Source: Candidatus Curtissbacteria bacterium RIFCSPLOWO2_01_FULL_38_11b
GTDB lineage: Bacteria > Patescibacteriota > Microgenomatia > Curtissbacterales > GWA2-41-24
DNA: 15,252 nt
Direction: 5' to 3'
Assembly (NCBI GenBank): GCA_001774995.1
Contig: MFBO01000019.1
Location: 1 to 15,252, forward strand
Part shown: piece by piece, positions 14,601 to 15,252 of the stretch
Layout of the letters: each line of letters opens with the position of its first letter
Position numbering within the stretch: position 1 is the first letter of the stretch
The notes under the pieces: model-generated
What the model was told of the DNA's origin: nothing
Database searches by the model: none
What the model saw: only the letters and a program-made list of their open reading frames with translations
Translations under genes and position numbers: made by a program

Positions 14601-15236
14601 GCGCCTAAAGAAGAGATACTTTCCTGGGAAAGAGAATTGCTTGGCTTTTATCTAACAGAGCATCCTCTAGCTAAAGTTTCGGCCCAAATTAGCATGATCG
14701 CCACTGCAAAAATTGGCGAAATTGATTATATGGGAGTACAGGATAAACAGATTAAACTTTGCGGGATAATCTCAAATGTTAGAAAAACATTCACGAGAAT
14801 TAGAAAAGAAGAAATGTGTTTTATCAAATTACAGGACACTACAGGTTCCATCGATATCATAGTCTTTCCAAAAGTTTATGATACAGCCAAAGATATAATT
14901 ATTCTTGACCAAATAATAGTTGCGTACGGCAAACTGGAAGTAAGCGAAGAAAATACCACCTTTATCGCCGCTAAAATAACACTCTTGGAAGATGGATCAA
15001 AAGAAGAAATCGAAAAAGATCAGAATTTTGACATTATTATCCCAAAATCCGCAGACAGAATTCTGCTTGCGAAAATTTACGAACTCCTAAAATCTAATCC
15101 GGGAAATTTGTCTACGTTCCTACTGCTTCCTGGAGATGATGATAAATCACGGCGAATTCCCGTTCCTTTTGGAATTAGCAAATCAGATCAGCTTGAAAAA
15201 AGACTTGTTAACTTGGGTTGCCAGCTCGCAAGTTAA
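11694..15236 (+). CDS. dnaE: DNA polymerase III alpha subunit, DnaE type
   Basis: Replicative polymerase catalytic subunit, 1180 residues (E. coli DnaE 1160). The N-terminal PHP domain has HLHVHSEYSLLDG, LTDHGAMYG, GCEMYIA, SYHLTVLA, LSGC and TNDIHY, so all usual metal ligands appear present (His8, His10, Asp17, His42, Glu67, His88, Cys138, Asp227, His229). The palm has TRGSASGSLVSYAIG, PDIDVDFEDTRRDE (Asp418, Asp420) and VKMDFLGIRN (Asp575). FRPGPMNTIPEFI, QDDVLLTVINIAGY and FNKAHAASYA follow, then a helix-hairpin-helix (about 870-920) and an OB fold (CGIISNVRKTF...FPKVYD). About 25 extra residues sit in the PHP domain after EVQKHLF. The ATG at 11694 gives the standard N-terminus. A TTG at 11688, directly after the previous stop and eight bases from AGAGG, is a real alternative adding two residues. 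Confidence 0.97.
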   Translation: MSKFVHLHVHSEYSLLDGLSKIPKLVSQAKILGMKHLALTDHGAMYGAIKFYKECKAEGINPIIGCEMYIAKRIFSQKEAGLDKESYHLTVLARNFEGYKNLMKLVTISHLEGFYYKPRIDKELLAKYAKGLIALSGCASSEISKALTERDTKKAENIIKIYTQILGKDNFYLEVQKHLFESFVPAHQQGSDIHTELTKMAQDEKRITEGVKKLSQKLNVKIAATNDIHYVLPQDASAQDAIVCIQTGKNIQDTKRLRMIDSPTYYLKSTDEMEALFSDIPQAIENTVEVAQKVNIEITLKKVSFPNFNVPNKKPADLYLKKMSFDRIKEKIKKLTPQIEERLNYELDVISQKGYSTYFLVVADFVNWARDKGVISTTRGSASGSLVSYAIGITNVDPLEFKLPFERFLNLYRPTLPDIDVDFEDTRRDEVIQYVREKYGHNKVAQISTFGTMMARAAVRDVARVLGWPYIKADRVAKLIPFGAQGFHMSLDSAKRQNRELGELYKSDHEVKELLDLAEKVEGNARHVSVHAAGVVIAPDDLNNFTPLQKETTGEKIITQYDMHDVEEVGLVKMDFLGIRNLSILGESVKIVNITKGQRIDLVNIPLDDKKVFDLLAKGETMGLFQLGGSGMTRYLKELRPTNIFDIMAMISLFRPGPMNTIPEFINRKNTSKKITYFDPRMEEYLKETYGVIVYQDDVLLTVINIAGYSWEEADNFRKAIGKKIPAEMAKQKEKFIEGCVKNGLNRQKAETLFKLIEPFAAYGFNKAHAASYAIVAYQTAYMKANYPVEFMTAVMTAESDDSDKIALAVNECAKMGILVLPPNINQSQTGFTIESLDTKGNSKKSSSKSRAIRFGFSAIKNVGKAAIEAIISQREAKGEYKSLNDFVNRVNLRVVNKKTMESLIKAGALDMFGKRNAMLKMLDEIKASGSSLSKTIAAGQGLLFGQAEMEETSAGTAVIDSLLESTEEAPKEEILSWERELLGFYLTEHPLAKVSAQISMIATAKIGEIDYMGVQDKQIKLCGIISNVRKTFTRIRKEEMCFIKLQDTTGSIDIIVFPKVYDTAKDIIILDQIIVAYGKLEVSEENTTFIAAKITLLEDGSKEEIEKDQNFDIIIPKSADRILLAKIYELLKSNPGNLSTFLLLPGDDDKSRRIPVPFGISKSDQLEKRLVNLGCQLAS

Positions 15237-15240
15237 ATTA

Positions 15241-15252
15241 ATGCAAAAACTT
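15241..15252 (+). CDS. Possible start of the next gene (four codons)
   Basis: An ATG four bases after the dnaE stop opens a frame reading MQKL before the window ends. The tight spacing resembles other junctions here, but no ribosome binding site is seen and four codons identify nothing. Confidence 0.3.

Noticed and set aside
1..15252. TGA read as glycine or tryptophan, as in some reduced lineages
   Set aside because: polX, lemA, htpX and gatB end in TGA at sensible family lengths, and no conserved Gly or Trp position is encoded by TGA inside any gene.

Overview
The window reads as a compact, AT-rich bacterial chromosome segment, most likely from a Patescibacteria/CPR organism (a Microgenomates-like lineage is my best guess, from memory of the protein variants and not from a search). 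Supporting signs are minimal spacing between genes, mostly weak or absent Shine-Dalgarno sequences, and the pairing of small-genome staples: PolX with a PHP domain, LemA, HtpX, GatCAB and an error-prone-looking but PHP-intact DnaE. TGA is used as a normal stop (polX, lemA, htpX and gatB all end in TGA), so the recoded CPR groups that read TGA as glycine are unlikely.

Layout. At the left edge, on the minus strand, lie the start of a one-helix membrane protein (1-124) and tRNA-Asp(GTC) (188-266), with a TTGACA-N17-TAAACT promoter. Everything else is on the plus strand. A divergent promoter starts polX (336-2081), followed by lemA. Next is a tight nucleotide block, prs-pyrF-pyrE-pyrD (2653-5973), with overlapping or nearly abutting genes. 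A cupin-fold protein of unknown role (6042-6671) follows. Then htpX overlaps gatC by four bases, and gatC, gatA and gatB encode the complete tRNA-dependent amidotransferase. gatB overlaps a gene for a soluble GGDEF protein, which abuts dnaE (11694-15236). An ATG four bases after dnaE may open another gene.

How the genes fit together. Prs makes PRPP, which PyrE consumes with orotate to give OMP; PyrF decarboxylates OMP to UMP; PyrD supplies orotate from dihydroorotate. The window therefore carries the last three steps of UMP synthesis plus the co-substrate supply, but none of the earlier steps (carAB, pyrB, pyrC). LemA, HtpX and the minus-strand membrane protein belong to the envelope. GatCAB makes Gln-tRNA(Gln) and/or Asn-tRNA(Asn). 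PolX and DnaE are DNA polymerases with PHP domains.

Most notable observations: PyrD is clearly class 1A but has Ser where that class has its catalytic Cys; three neighbouring genes (gatC, gatB, the GGDEF gene) each carry a short tandem DNA repeat inside the coding sequence, two of them as in-frame 9-bp units that add residues within conserved domains; several genes have a TANNNT box 6-9 bases before the start codon, the signature of leaderless mRNAs; and the pyrE-pyrD gap holds competing hairpins between an orphan Shine-Dalgarno sequence and a TTG start. I saw no CRISPR array, insertion sequence, prophage or defence system.
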